Assembly: GCA_944322955.1 (NCBI GenBank)
Contig: CALUQQ010000111.1
Coordinates: forward strand, 1-38,804
Source: Candidatus Gastranaerophilales bacterium
GTDB taxonomy: Bacteria; Cyanobacteriota; Vampirovibrionia; Gastranaerophilales; Gastranaerophilaceae
Direction of reading: 5' to 3'
DNA: 38,804 nt
Within the stretch, counting starts at the first letter, position 1. Every line of letters starts with the position of its first letter. The notes beneath the pieces were generated by a model. The model ran no database searches. It had not been told where the DNA came from and saw only the letters and a program-made list of their open reading frames with translations. The translations under genes were made by a program, and so were the position numbers. Of this stretch, positions 29,163 through 38,031 are shown one piece after another.

Positions 29163-30890
29163 ATGAGAGAATTTGAATTAAATCTGACGGAAAAAGAGCT
29201 TGAGAAACGGACAAGCAAGGACTATCTGGTTACGAAAAAATTTTTAACACCTGATGCGCCTGAATATCTTGCACTCGATGATGGCGATAAAAAGGCACTC
29301 GCCCATCTTGTAAAAGCGGCAAATATTATCGGGCGGGTGAATTTACAGCTCGATTGCCACGATAACCTTGATTTTGAAGCATATTTGAAACGCGAAATCA
29401 AAAACGGCAATAAAGGCGCAAAATTAACCAAAATTCTCTTTGACGCGCAAAAGGGCATGAATGCTGTTGATACAATGTCACATAAAATTAATCTTGCAAA
29501 GGGTATAAAAGAACTACCCGGTAAAGGCGTTTATCCGAAGGATTTGAGCGTTAAAGAATTTCATAAAATTTTGACGGAAATGATCAACTCAAATAAAATC
29601 GACGAGGTAAAAAAAGTTCTCAATCAGCGCTCTGTAGTAGAAAGAAGCGGAAAATATCTTGTGGGAATTGATTACGTAGACAAATTCCGCGAAGAGTTCC
29701 AAAAGGCGGCCGACGAATTGGAAAAAGCCGCAGAAACTTCCACAAGTGAGGATTTCAACGAGTATTTAATTTTACAATCAAAAGCCCTGAGAACTGCCGA
29801 CCCGACATTTGACGCGTTTGCTGATAAAAAGTGGGCAACTTTGCAGGATACACCTCTGGAATTTACGCTTACGAGAGAAAACTACGAAGATGAAATGACC
29901 GGTACAATTATGGAAAATCCAGAACTTGTCAAGCTGCTTTCAAAACACGGAATAATCCCGACGCCAAAAGATTTTCTTGGCGGCAGAGTCGGAATTGTTA
30001 ACAAAAAAGGCACAGAAGCTTTAATGGCGATTAAAAAATACCTTCCGGAGCTTGCTCAAAACATGCCCTATGCTGATGAATACGAACAAAACATTTCACC
30101 GGATAAAGACGCCAAACAAACAATGGTTGACGTTGATATGGTGCAGGCGGCAGGCGATGTCGGAGCATATAGAGGCGGCATTACGCTTGCGGAAAACCTT
30201 CCGAACGATGACAAACCGTCACTCCAAATCGGCGGAGGCAGACGTAATGTATACCACAGACAAATCAGATTTATAAGCGATATGAAAAAACTTCAAGAAA
30301 GACTTGACGCCATTTTGGATAAAAATCAGCATAAATATTACCTTGATGAGGCAGACCACTGGTTTACAATCGGACATGAAAACGCGCATTCACTGGGGCC
30401 TAAAAAAGCTTGTGAAAAACTCGGCAAATATAGAAATATTATTGAAGAAAATAAAGCAGACATGGCATCTTTAGCATTTGTAGACCTGTTAACCGAGCTG
30501 GGTATGTATACGGAAGAACAGCGCAAACAAATTCTGGTAACAGTTGTGGCTGATAACTTTTTGAAATCCAAACCCAATTTAAGCCAGGCTCACCGTGTCA
30601 GAACGGTTATGCAGAATAAATATATGGCTGAACGCGGCGCCTATGAACTTGTTGACGGGAAAATCCATGTAAATATCGACAAAGTAGTCCCGGCAGCGCA
30701 GCAAATGCTCAAAGAGATTATCCGGCTTCAAATTGACGAAGATTTTGAACGCGCAGATAAATACGTTAAGGAAAATTTTATCTGGACAGACAATATGGAA
30801 ATTATTGCAAAATCGCTTCAAAAAGTCAGCAAAACACTTAACGGCAAACTGGAAACAAAACTCGCCGATAAACTTGCAAAAGAAAAATAA
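29163..30890 (+). CDS. M49-like zinc metallopeptidase (dipeptidyl-peptidase III-related)
   Basis: 575 aa, no signal peptide. The zinc site reads HENAHSLGP near residue 405 and EENKAD near 430, the two-part HExxH...EExKAD arrangement found in the M49-related domain of plant and bacterial Nudix-associated DPP III homologs, instead of the HExxGH of classical DPP III. The N-terminal part, about 300 residues, is helical and charged with no second domain that I recognise; no Nudix box is present. Start at 29163 is fixed by AAAGGAG and the promoter. Ends at a strong terminator facing folE2. Likely a cytosolic peptidase. Confidence 0.8.
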   Translation: MREFELNLTEKELEKRTSKDYLVTKKFLTPDAPEYLALDDGDKKALAHLVKAANIIGRVNLQLDCHDNLDFEAYLKREIKNGNKGAKLTKILFDAQKGMNAVDTMSHKINLAKGIKELPGKGVYPKDLSVKEFHKILTEMINSNKIDEVKKVLNQRSVVERSGKYLVGIDYVDKFREEFQKAADELEKAAETSTSEDFNEYLILQSKALRTADPTFDAFADKKWATLQDTPLEFTLTRENYEDEMTGTIMENPELVKLLSKHGIIPTPKDFLGGRVGIVNKKGTEALMAIKKYLPELAQNMPYADEYEQNISPDKDAKQTMVDVDMVQAAGDVGAYRGGITLAENLPNDDKPSLQIGGGRRNVYHRQIRFISDMKKLQERLDAILDKNQHKYYLDEADHWFTIGHENAHSLGPKKACEKLGKYRNIIEENKADMASLAFVDLLTELGMYTEEQRKQILVTVVADNFLKSKPNLSQAHRVRTVMQNKYMAERGAYELVDGKIHVNIDKVVPAAQQMLKEIIRLQIDEDFERADKYVKENFIWTDNMEIIAKSLQKVSKTLNGKLETKLADKLAKEK

Positions 30891-30901
30891 AATTACCAAC
30901 A

Positions 30902-30938
30902 TTTGCTAAAAATTCCGCGTTGCGGAATTTTTAGCAAA
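30902..30938. terminator. Bidirectional 17-bp terminator between M49-like gene and folE2
   Basis: Perfect 17-bp stem TTTGCTAAAAATTCCGC/GCGGAATTTTTAGCAAA with a 3-base loop, followed on plus by TTTCTTTTT. The last codons and stop of folE2 (minus, 30931) lie in the outer stem. Confidence 0.92.
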
Positions 30939-31710
30939 TTTCTTTTTGATAAGCCCATGCGGAGTGATTGTGGATACTTTCAAAAGCTTCGCACTCAACT
31001 TCAAACTCTTTGACAGATGGGTGTTTACGAAGTTTAACAACAACGTCACGCAGAACATCTTCTACAAATTTAGGGTTGTCCCACGCCTTTTCAGTAACAA
31101 ATTTTTCATCCTTGCGCTTCAGCAATGGATAAACAGGACATGACGCACAACATTCAACAAGCTCTATCAAATCTTCCAGCCAAATGTGCTCGTTCTCATC
31201 ATATGAAACTTTAACCGAAATATATGCTCTTTGATTGTGCGCCCCATTTTCAGAAATTTCTTTTGAACACGGACAAAGAGTTGTTACCGGCACTACAACG
31301 CCTAATATAAATTTGTAATCTCCATTAGTTATTCTGCCTTCAAATGAGCATTCATAACTCATCGGTGCGCTAAGCCCCGTAACGGGGGCCGATTTATCAA
31401 GAAAATATTTGAATTTAAACTGTAATTCTCCGCTTTGTGCGTGAAGTTTTTTAATAATTTTTTCCAGGCATCCTTTAATATCAACGCCTAAAAGATTTTT
31501 TGTCTGCCATTCACTCAAAACTTCGACAAAACGCGACATATGCGTTCCTTTATATTTTTTAGGCAAAGAAACGCTCACACGGGCTTTTGCGCAAACTACC
31601 TGATTAGTGTTGCTCTTGCGCTGAATAATCAACGGAACTTCAATATGCTTAATTCCGACTTTTTGTATATCTACATTTCTGGAATCTTCCAGATTTTGAA
31701 CATCCTTCAT
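30931..31710 (-). CDS. folE2: GTP cyclohydrolase I, type IB (FolE2)
   Basis: Makes dihydroneopterin triphosphate from GTP for folate or queuosine-type pathways; the IB form works with varied metals and is often used when zinc is scarce. 259 aa with KHIEVPLIIQ, RVSVSLPKKYKGTHMSRF, the metal-site loop TTLCPCSKEISENGAHNQR, and VECCASCPVYPLLKR. No folE is in the window for comparison. No ribosome site ahead of the ATG at 31710: the leader is at most about 13 A/T bases. Divergent from the small membrane protein. Confidence 0.96.
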   Translation of the reverse strand: MKDVQNLEDSRNVDIQKVGIKHIEVPLIIQRKSNTNQVVCAKARVSVSLPKKYKGTHMSRFVEVLSEWQTKNLLGVDIKGCLEKIIKKLHAQSGELQFKFKYFLDKSAPVTGLSAPMSYECSFEGRITNGDYKFILGVVVPVTTLCPCSKEISENGAHNQRAYISVKVSYDENEHIWLEDLIELVECCASCPVYPLLKRKDEKFVTEKAWDNPKFVEDVLRDVVVKLRKHPSVKEFEVECEAFESIHNHSAWAYQKEIC

Positions 31711-31716
31711 AAAATA

Positions 31717-31758
31717 ATTATATCAAAAAATTATAGTAAATTTAACAAAATTTGACAA
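31717..31758 (-). promoter_or_regulatory. Tandem -10 promoter region of folE2
   Basis: TTGTCA (31758-31753), 17-base spacer, TATAAT (31735-31730). A second TATAAT (31722-31717) stands six bases before the ATG, again the leaderless geometry. The -35 overlaps that of the divergent gene. Confidence 0.65.
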
Positions 31759-31780
31759 AATAAAAAAAAATTAGTATTTT
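31752..31780 (+). promoter_or_regulatory. Promoter of the 60-aa membrane protein
   Basis: Consensus TTGACA (31752-31757), 17-base spacer, TATTTT (31775-31780). It shares the -35 bases with folE2 on the other strand, so the two promoters should compete. Confidence 0.55.
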
Positions 31781-31799
31781 AAAATAAAAGAGGGGAAAT

Positions 31800-31982
31800 A
31801 TGGTTAGGATTATATTAATACTCGCAGTTTGTTTTGGTGCATGGTGGTGTTGGCAAAATATTGATTTCAACGCAATCTTAAACAATGCTGCAAATACTGT
31901 TCAAAATGAAAAAACAATTAAAGCCGTAACTGAAGGCCGCCAGCAGCGTTCACAAGATATTAATAACGCTATGGGCAATTAA
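31800..31982 (+). CDS. Small single-pass membrane protein, unknown (60 aa)
   Basis: Not recognised. N-terminal membrane helix (VRIILILAVCFGAWWCW) and a polar, Asn/Gln-rich outer part (NNAANTVQNEKTIKAVTEG). GAGGGG before the ATG and a good promoter make it a likely real gene. It lies between folE2 (divergent) and the convergent secreted protein gene. No enzyme motif; may be a membrane-tethered small protein or envelope component. Confidence 0.65.
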   Translation: MVRIILILAVCFGAWWCWQNIDFNAILNNAANTVQNEKTIKAVTEGRQQRSQDINNAMGN

Positions 31983-32054
31983 GTAAAATTTCAAAATAAC
32001 AGCTATAATAGGCCGGATTTATTAATCTGACAAAAATTTTTAGTGCCTTAATCT

Positions 32055-32924
32055 TTACAAATAAACATCTTCAAGGAGCTTAATTTCAAACTCGCTGCCT
32101 GCGGGGATAGAAATTCTGCCACCTTTACCAAAAAGTCCGAATAAAGGAGAGCCGACGAAGTTAACCGCATAAACAGCGACCCCGGCGACAACAGTAAACG
32201 GGGTTAAAATAACCGTAAATGTGCCGTCTGCGAGTTTTGAGGTTGTACGCATCATTTTTTTGTAAAATTTAGTGCCTGGTTTAAGTGAATTTGCAGTGCT
32301 TTTCCAATATGTTCTTTTGCCTTTTATATTATTAAAAAATATTTTTTTATGGTTTGCTTTTGTAATTTTCGCTTCAATGCCGACGGTTGAACCTCTAAAG
32401 ACCATGCTGTCAATCCCGATTACGATCAGTCCGCCGTTTCCAGACAACTGAGGAAGATGAGAATTATAGACTTCACCTTTAAAAACCGTTCCCTGCGGAA
32501 TTGTGACATATCTTTGAGTTACGGATTTTTGTGAAACAAAAGATAACCTAGAGCCTGAGCGAGTGGCGTCAGAAACGGCTTGCTGAGATTTGACAGTAAA
32601 TTTTGTACCTTTCTTAATTCTTATTGCAGTAGATTTATCTATTTTAGAAATCACTGGCTTTTTATCAGCAGGCGTGAGCGGAGGAAGAGAGCCTATGGGA
32701 TTGGCATCAGGAATATCAATCACCTCCAGAGGAGGTTTTTGTACAGGCTGACTATCAGGTTTTACCATCGGCAATGGCGGAAGCGATTCCAATTCCAATT
32801 TTGACGGGTTGTAATTTTTCCTGATTTCCTCGTCAACAGACATATCTAACTCCAACGCCAAACATGGCATTAGAGTTAAACTCAAAGCTATAAATATTAT
32901 TAATAATTTATTTAAGTAATTCAT
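32055..32924 (-). CDS. Secreted VirB10-like protein, paralog of the 4489 gene
   Basis: 289 aa. Signal peptide (MNYLNKLLIIFIALSLTLMPCLA), a proline-rich linker (LPPLPMVKPDSQPVQKPP, about residues 48-65), then a domain of about 190 residues: AIRIKKGTKFTVKS, TIPQGTVFKGEVYNS, VIGIDSMVFRGSTVGIEAK, a hydrophobic stretch near 245-265, and SIPAGSEFEIKLLEDVYL at the end. The spaced I-P-x-G-T and I-P-A-G-S-E-F-x-I-x-L strands recall VirB10/TrbI barrels and match the layout of the 382-aa protein at 4489. The gene starts 17 bases inside gltD, so it is co-transcribed. Function unknown, probably in the envelope. Confidence 0.78.
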   Translation of the reverse strand: MNYLNKLLIIFIALSLTLMPCLALELDMSVDEEIRKNYNPSKLELESLPPLPMVKPDSQPVQKPPLEVIDIPDANPIGSLPPLTPADKKPVISKIDKSTAIRIKKGTKFTVKSQQAVSDATRSGSRLSFVSQKSVTQRYVTIPQGTVFKGEVYNSHLPQLSGNGGLIVIGIDSMVFRGSTVGIEAKITKANHKKIFFNNIKGKRTYWKSTANSLKPGTKFYKKMMRTTSKLADGTFTVILTPFTVVAGVAVYAVNFVGSPLFGLFGKGGRISIPAGSEFEIKLLEDVYL

Positions 32925-34278
32925 TTATCGCTTTAGCGGCTTTTTTACCTGCTCCCATAGCGTTAATTGCATTAGATTCCCCGACAGGTGCGACATCACC
33001 GCCGGCGTAAACCGTCGGGATATTTGTGGCTCTTGTTTCACCATCAACTGTAATATAGCCTTTTTTGTCAGTAATAATCTCCAGTCCTTCGGCTTGGGCA
33101 GATTTTTGAATAATCGGATTTGGTCCCGTACCGAGCGCGACGATTACGGTATCAAGGTCCATAACTTCTGTTTTGCCGGTTGAAACAGGACGTCTGCGTC
33201 CGCTTTCATCGGGTTCACCAAGCTCCATAACTTCAAGCTCAACGCCTTTTACGTAACCTTCTTCACCTAAAATTTCCTTGGGTGCGTAAAGGAATTTGAA
33301 AATTATGCCTTCTTCTTTTGCATGCCTGATTTCCTCAAGACGTGCGGGAAGTTCTTTTTCTGTTCTGCGATAAATTATGTAAACTTCTTCAAACCCAACC
33401 CTTACGGCCGTTCTTGCGGCATCCATCGCAACATTTCCGCCGCCGAACACAGCAGCTTTTTTGCCCACCTTTAAAGGTGTAGGGCTGTCATTTTGCCCGG
33501 CATGCATCAAATTTACACGAGTCAAAAATTCGTTAGCAGAGAATACTCCGTTAAGGTTTTCGCCCGGAACATGGAGCATTTTAGGCAATCCTGCACCAGA
33601 GCAGATAAATATTGCGTCAAACCCATCCTCTTTCAATTGTTTCAATGTAATTGATTTACCTACAACGACATTTGTTTTAAACTCAACACCCATGTTTTTA
33701 AGATTAGTGATTTCTCTGTCAAGAACAGTTCTTGGAAGTCTAAAAGGCGGAATTCCGTATCTTAAGACACCTCCCAATGCGTGGAGTGCCTCAAATACAA
33801 CCACTTCATGCCCTGCTTTCCTCAAATCCGCAGCCGCCGTAATCCCTGCACAGCCCGAGCCTACAACCGCGACCTTTTTACCTGAGGGTTTAATTTTAGG
33901 AGTTTCGGCTTTTGTATTATCGCCTACATACCGTTCCAGTGCGCCGATTGAAACAGCCTCACCCTTAATTCCCAGAATACAATTGCCTTCGCATTGTCTT
34001 TCCTGCGGGCAAACTCTTCCGCAAACTGACGGCAGCATACTTGTTTCACGGATAATTTCACCGGCTTTATCTAAATTTCCTTCTTTAATTGCGTGAATAA
34101 ATTCCGGTATCTGAATATTAACAGGACACCCCTGAACACATCTCGGATTTTTACAATTCAAACATCTTGACGCTTCAAGTTTTACCTGTTCTTCTGTCAA
34201 ATTACTCTCTACAGGGTCAAAATTATTACGCCTTTGTATTTTATCCTGTTCCGCGACCTTTTGTCTTTCTACTGCCAT
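32908..34278 (-). CDS. gltD: NADPH-dependent glutamate synthase small subunit/NfnB-like flavoprotein
   Basis: 456 aa. N-terminal iron-sulfur region CLNCKNPRCVQGCPV...CGRVCPQERQCEGNC, FAD-binding VVGSGCAGITAAADL, NADPH-binding VFGGGNVAMDAART, and the closing YAGGDVAPV...AMGAGKKAA. This fold serves as GltD, as stand-alone GltA of archaea and clostridia, as sulfide dehydrogenase SudA and as NfnB. No glutamate synthase large subunit or NfnA partner is adjacent, so the exact role is open; the next gene is a secreted protein that overlaps it. AAGGGGAG precedes the ATG. Confidence 0.9.
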   Translation of the reverse strand: MAVERQKVAEQDKIQRRNNFDPVESNLTEEQVKLEASRCLNCKNPRCVQGCPVNIQIPEFIHAIKEGNLDKAGEIIRETSMLPSVCGRVCPQERQCEGNCILGIKGEAVSIGALERYVGDNTKAETPKIKPSGKKVAVVGSGCAGITAAADLRKAGHEVVVFEALHALGGVLRYGIPPFRLPRTVLDREITNLKNMGVEFKTNVVVGKSITLKQLKEDGFDAIFICSGAGLPKMLHVPGENLNGVFSANEFLTRVNLMHAGQNDSPTPLKVGKKAAVFGGGNVAMDAARTAVRVGFEEVYIIYRRTEKELPARLEEIRHAKEEGIIFKFLYAPKEILGEEGYVKGVELEVMELGEPDESGRRRPVSTGKTEVMDLDTVIVALGTGPNPIIQKSAQAEGLEIITDKKGYITVDGETRATNIPTVYAGGDVAPVGESNAINAMGAGKKAAKAINELLK

Positions 34279-34326
34279 TTTTTATCTCCCCTTATCTGCA
34301 TATATTTTAGCAATAAAAAATAACAA

Positions 34327-34355
34327 TTGCAAATAATTTATGCTTGTTCTTAAAT
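34327..34355 (+). promoter_or_regulatory. Possible promoter of mutS2, near-leaderless
   Basis: TTGCAA (34327-34332), 17-base spacer, TTAAAT (34350-34355), seven bases, ATG. The -10 is weak (4 of 6). Confidence 0.4.
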
Positions 34356-34362
34356 AAGTATT

Positions 34363-36729
34363 ATGGATATTGTATCAAAAAGTTTTAACTCATTGGAATT
34401 TGACAAAGTGCTTGAAAAATTGTCAAATTACGCAAAAACTCCGCAAAGCAGGGAGCTTTGTCTGAATGCAAAAATTTTTGATACTCCAGAGGAGATTAAA
34501 TCACAGCTGGAATTCACCAAAGAAGCAAAAAAAATTCTTGATAATGCGCTAGATATTCCGATAGAATTCATTGCGGATATGGAAAAAATTGAAAAAAATT
34601 CTCTTTCAAGCTATCTGAATGAAGAAGAACTCAACGACATTGCAAAAACTTTCAGGACATCGAGGCTTATTAAGAAATTTCTTACGGAAAACACTCTTTC
34701 TGACACCTGTCTTTACACCATTTCAAGGGATTTGATTGTTGATAAAGAACTTGAAGAAAAAATTTTTTCAACATTTGACGAAACTTTAAACATAAAACAC
34801 GACGCAACTCCGGAACTCAAAGGGCTTTTTGCGTCTTTAAGAGAAACCGAAAAAAATCTCAAGACAAGAGTTAATGAACTTATGACATCTGCAGATTTTT
34901 CCAAACACCTGCAAGAAAATATCTATACAACCCGCGACGACAGAATTGTTTTTCAGGTTATGGCATCTTCAAAAAGTAAAGTACCCGGAATTGTCCATGA
35001 TGTTTCAGCAACAAGCAAAACTTTTTATATAGAACCCGAACAGATTGTCCCAATTAATAACAAAATCCGTGAAATTAAATCAAAAATTCACTCTGAATTA
35101 ATAAAAATTCTGGTTGAACTTACAAATCTTGTAAAAATACAATTTGCTGGGCTTAAAACATCCGAAAAACTGCTTGCCGAAATTGATTTTCACTTTGCAA
35201 AAGCGCGTTATGCCGTAAAAATTCAAGCAACTGAGCCGGAAATCATCTCCAATAAAGAGATAATTTTTGAGAATATGCGGCATCCGCTTTTAATAGGAAC
35301 TGTCGAAAATGTTGTAGCAAATAACTTTGAAATCGGACACGACTACAAATCAGTTATCATAACAGGTTCTAACACTGGCGGAAAAACAGTTACACTAAAG
35401 ACAATCGGTCTTTTCCTCATTATGACAAAATCCGGAATGTTCCTTCCAGCCACAAACGCAAAACTATATCCGTTTAAAAATATTTTTGCGGATATAGGCG
35501 ACGCCCAGAGTATTCAGCAAAGCCTTTCAACGTTCTCATCTCACATGACAAATATTATTGAAATAGTCAACAAATCAGACGACGAAACTTTTGTCCTGCT
35601 AGACGAAATCTGCGCCGGAACAGACCCTTTGGAAGGTGCCGTACTTGCTCAGGTTATTCTGGAATATCTGGCCGGAAAAAACGTGTTCTCAACGGTCACA
35701 ACCCACTACGGAGAACTCAAATCGCTCGAATACGTTAACCCTTATTTCAAAAATGCCTCCGTCGAATTTGATACAGAAAGCCTAAAACCAACTTACAAAC
35801 TCCTTTTAGGAATTCCGGGTCTGAGTAATGCAATTGCGATTTCTTCCAATCTCGGACTTGACAAAAATATTATAGACAAAGCCAAAAATATTCTCGTATC
35901 CCAAAAAGACCCCTCAATCCTTGTGGTTGAAAAACTTCAGGAAACTCAAATGCAGTTGTCCAAAAATCTTGAAGAAGCCGAAGAATTAAAAGAATCCTCG
36001 CTTTTCGTCAAACAGGAATACGAGGAAAGCCTCTCAGCGCTTAAAAAAGACAAGAAAAAAACAATCAAAAACATAAAAGACAAATTTGACCGTGAACTTA
36101 TGAGCGTAAAAGCGGAAATCAAGGATATTTTAGACGAACTCCGCCGCGAAAAATCCGAAAAAATCGCCCGCCGGTCATACGCCCGACTTGCAAAAATCGA
36201 ACAGGATTTCAGAGGCAAGCTTTCCGACCACGACGAAAAACAAAAATACCTCGAAATAGACTGGGATAAAGTTAACCCGAATGATAAAGTTATGCTCAAA
36301 GAACTTCACCAGCCCGTCACTGTTCTCTCCAAACCAGACAAGCACGGTAATGTTTTTGTTCAAATGGGCAACATTAAAACTAAAATTAAAACGGATAAAC
36401 TTACAGTTCTTGACGAAAATTACAAAGAACCGGCCAAAATTCATACACCGGACAGCTTTGAAAAATTTGAATTAAAACGGCTTAATCTTTCAAACACGAT
36501 TGATTTAAGAGGTTACAGAGTGGAAGATGCCCTTGACAGCATAGAATTTTACCTTGACAAGGCAAGCCTTGCAAACCTTTCACCTGTTACAATTATTCAC
36601 GGGCATGGTACAGGCGCGTTAAAATCCGCTGTCAGAGATTTTTTGTCCACATCGCCTTATGTTGCAAAATTCAGACCCGGACAAGATTCTGAAGGCGGCG
36701 ACGGTGTGAGTATTGTTGATATTAAATAG
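34363..36729 (+). CDS. mutS2: MutS2 endonuclease/ribosome-rescue ATPase
   Basis: 788 aa. Lacks the mismatch-recognition domain of MutS. Core and clamp domains, then ATPase with Walker A GSNTGGKTVTLKT, Walker B FVLLDEICAGTDP and STVTTHYGELK, a long coiled-coil (about residues 520-630, rich in K/E) and a C-terminal Smr domain with IDLRGYRVEDAL and IIHGHGTGALK. MutS2 acts against recombination and, in Bacillus, splits collided ribosomes. Full length. No ribosome site ahead of the ATG. Monocistronic, followed by its own promoter for the next gene. Confidence 0.96.
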   Translation: MDIVSKSFNSLEFDKVLEKLSNYAKTPQSRELCLNAKIFDTPEEIKSQLEFTKEAKKILDNALDIPIEFIADMEKIEKNSLSSYLNEEELNDIAKTFRTSRLIKKFLTENTLSDTCLYTISRDLIVDKELEEKIFSTFDETLNIKHDATPELKGLFASLRETEKNLKTRVNELMTSADFSKHLQENIYTTRDDRIVFQVMASSKSKVPGIVHDVSATSKTFYIEPEQIVPINNKIREIKSKIHSELIKILVELTNLVKIQFAGLKTSEKLLAEIDFHFAKARYAVKIQATEPEIISNKEIIFENMRHPLLIGTVENVVANNFEIGHDYKSVIITGSNTGGKTVTLKTIGLFLIMTKSGMFLPATNAKLYPFKNIFADIGDAQSIQQSLSTFSSHMTNIIEIVNKSDDETFVLLDEICAGTDPLEGAVLAQVILEYLAGKNVFSTVTTHYGELKSLEYVNPYFKNASVEFDTESLKPTYKLLLGIPGLSNAIAISSNLGLDKNIIDKAKNILVSQKDPSILVVEKLQETQMQLSKNLEEAEELKESSLFVKQEYEESLSALKKDKKKTIKNIKDKFDRELMSVKAEIKDILDELRREKSEKIARRSYARLAKIEQDFRGKLSDHDEKQKYLEIDWDKVNPNDKVMLKELHQPVTVLSKPDKHGNVFVQMGNIKTKIKTDKLTVLDENYKEPAKIHTPDSFEKFELKRLNLSNTIDLRGYRVEDALDSIEFYLDKASLANLSPVTIIHGHGTGALKSAVRDFLSTSPYVAKFRPGQDSEGGDGVSIVDIK

Positions 36730-36733
36730 CATA

Positions 36734-36762
36734 TTTACAATATTTGATTTATATGTTAAAAT
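36734..36762 (+). promoter_or_regulatory. Promoter of M20 peptidase gene
   Basis: TTTACA (36734-36739), 17-base spacer, TAAAAT (36757-36762) with TG one base upstream. Leader of about 18 bases with GGAGAAAA as ribosome site. Confidence 0.7.
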
Positions 36763-36786
36763 ACATTAAGTATACGGAGAAAATAT

Positions 36787-37950
36787 ATGGATTTAAATAC
36801 TTTACGAAAAGAAAACGAACTAATTGATTTATTTTGCAATCTTGCACAAATACCTTCACCCTCGCTCAACGAAGAAAATTTGATCAACTGGATTGCGGGT
36901 TATTGCAAGGAAAAGGGACTAAATTACGAACTGGACAAAACAAAAAATATAATAATACGAGTTGCGGCGACAGCACCCAAAAAACCACCACTGCTTTTGT
37001 CAGCCCATATGGATGTTATCGGTGATGATTCAGCTGTAAAATTAACTTTAGACGGTGATATAATAAAAGCCGAAGGTAGAACTCTCGGCGGTGACGACAA
37101 AGCGGGAGTTGCAAACGCGCTTTACTTTGCAGAATATCTTACAAAAAACAAACAGCTCCAGCACGGGGGACTTGAAATTGTGCTTACCCGCGACGAAGAA
37201 TCCGGAATGACAGGAATTAAACACGTTGATTTTTCAAAACTTAATTCCAAATATGTACTTGTATTGGACAGCGATAAACTGGGTCAGCTTTTAACATCAG
37301 GAGCAAGCTATACAGTCGCAAAGCTTGAAGTTACAGCCTTCAAAGGCGGACACTCGGGTATTGATATAGCGGATAAAACCAGAGAAAATGCCGCAAAATT
37401 GATCGCGGATCTTGTATCTGACTTTCCGCAGGGCGTTTTCCATTCAGAAAACGGCCAGGTTGTGACATCCTGCAACATCGGAGGAATATCATCAGGCGAT
37501 CTTAATGTGACAAATATTATTAACACTCACGGCACAGCTACTTATTCTATCAGAAGTTCCAGCGTAAAAAAAGAGCAAGAATTAAAAGATTTAATGGGAT
37601 TTCTTGTTGAAGACTTCAACAAGGAATATTCAGGGATGGCTCAGGCTCAAATAACATTTGACGAACACATGCCGGCTTTTGAAGAAAATGAAGACCGTTA
37701 CATACCTATTTTGTTTGAAGCAGTTGCTAAAAAAGAAGGCTTAATTCCTGAAATTTCGTCATTCCATGCCGGGGCTGAAACTCATATTTATGCCAATATG
37801 ACAAATTCTCATGGCGAAAAATTCATTCCGTATCTTCTAGGACTTGCAAGCGTTTATAATATGCATTCCGAAAAAGAATATCTGGAATACAAAACAATGC
37901 TTGAAGGCCAAAAATTACTACGCGCATTTTTTGAAGCTTATAACGGATAG
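36787..37950 (+). CDS. M20 family metallopeptidase, PepT-like
   Basis: 387 aa, co-catalytic zinc peptidase, probably di- or tripeptide specific. Ligands and catalytic residues are visible: H and D in SAHMDVIGDD, bridging D in LGGDDKAG, the E-E pair in RDEESGMTG, D in VLVLDSDKLG, and a late His in AGAETHIYA. The dimerisation domain contains KGGHSGIDI. It fits the PepT/PepD-like subgroup of the M20 family; peptidase T proper is about 410 aa. GGAG precedes the ATG at 36787. Ends before a strong terminator. Confidence 0.9.
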   Translation: MDLNTLRKENELIDLFCNLAQIPSPSLNEENLINWIAGYCKEKGLNYELDKTKNIIIRVAATAPKKPPLLLSAHMDVIGDDSAVKLTLDGDIIKAEGRTLGGDDKAGVANALYFAEYLTKNKQLQHGGLEIVLTRDEESGMTGIKHVDFSKLNSKYVLVLDSDKLGQLLTSGASYTVAKLEVTAFKGGHSGIDIADKTRENAAKLIADLVSDFPQGVFHSENGQVVTSCNIGGISSGDLNVTNIINTHGTATYSIRSSSVKKEQELKDLMGFLVEDFNKEYSGMAQAQITFDEHMPAFEENEDRYIPILFEAVAKKEGLIPEISSFHAGAETHIYANMTNSHGEKFIPYLLGLASVYNMHSEKEYLEYKTMLEGQKLLRAFFEAYNG

Positions 37951-37985
37951 CCCCTTTCCGAAATAATACTAATAATCTATATGGC

Positions 37986-38024
37986 AAAAAAAAAAACGCC
38001 CCCCTTTCGGGAGCGCTTTTTTGA
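37986..38024. terminator. Bidirectional terminator between M20 peptidase and hppA
   Basis: AGCGCTCCC/GGGGGGCG-type stem with GAAA loop read on minus, flanked by an 11-base A run and a 6-base T run. The longer T run on the minus strand suits hppA. Confidence 0.85.
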
Positions 38025-38031
38025 CTATCAA

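Noticed and set aside
33461-34096. 211-aa frame opposite gltD
   Set aside because: Shadow of the conserved gltD frame, with no motif or ribosome site.
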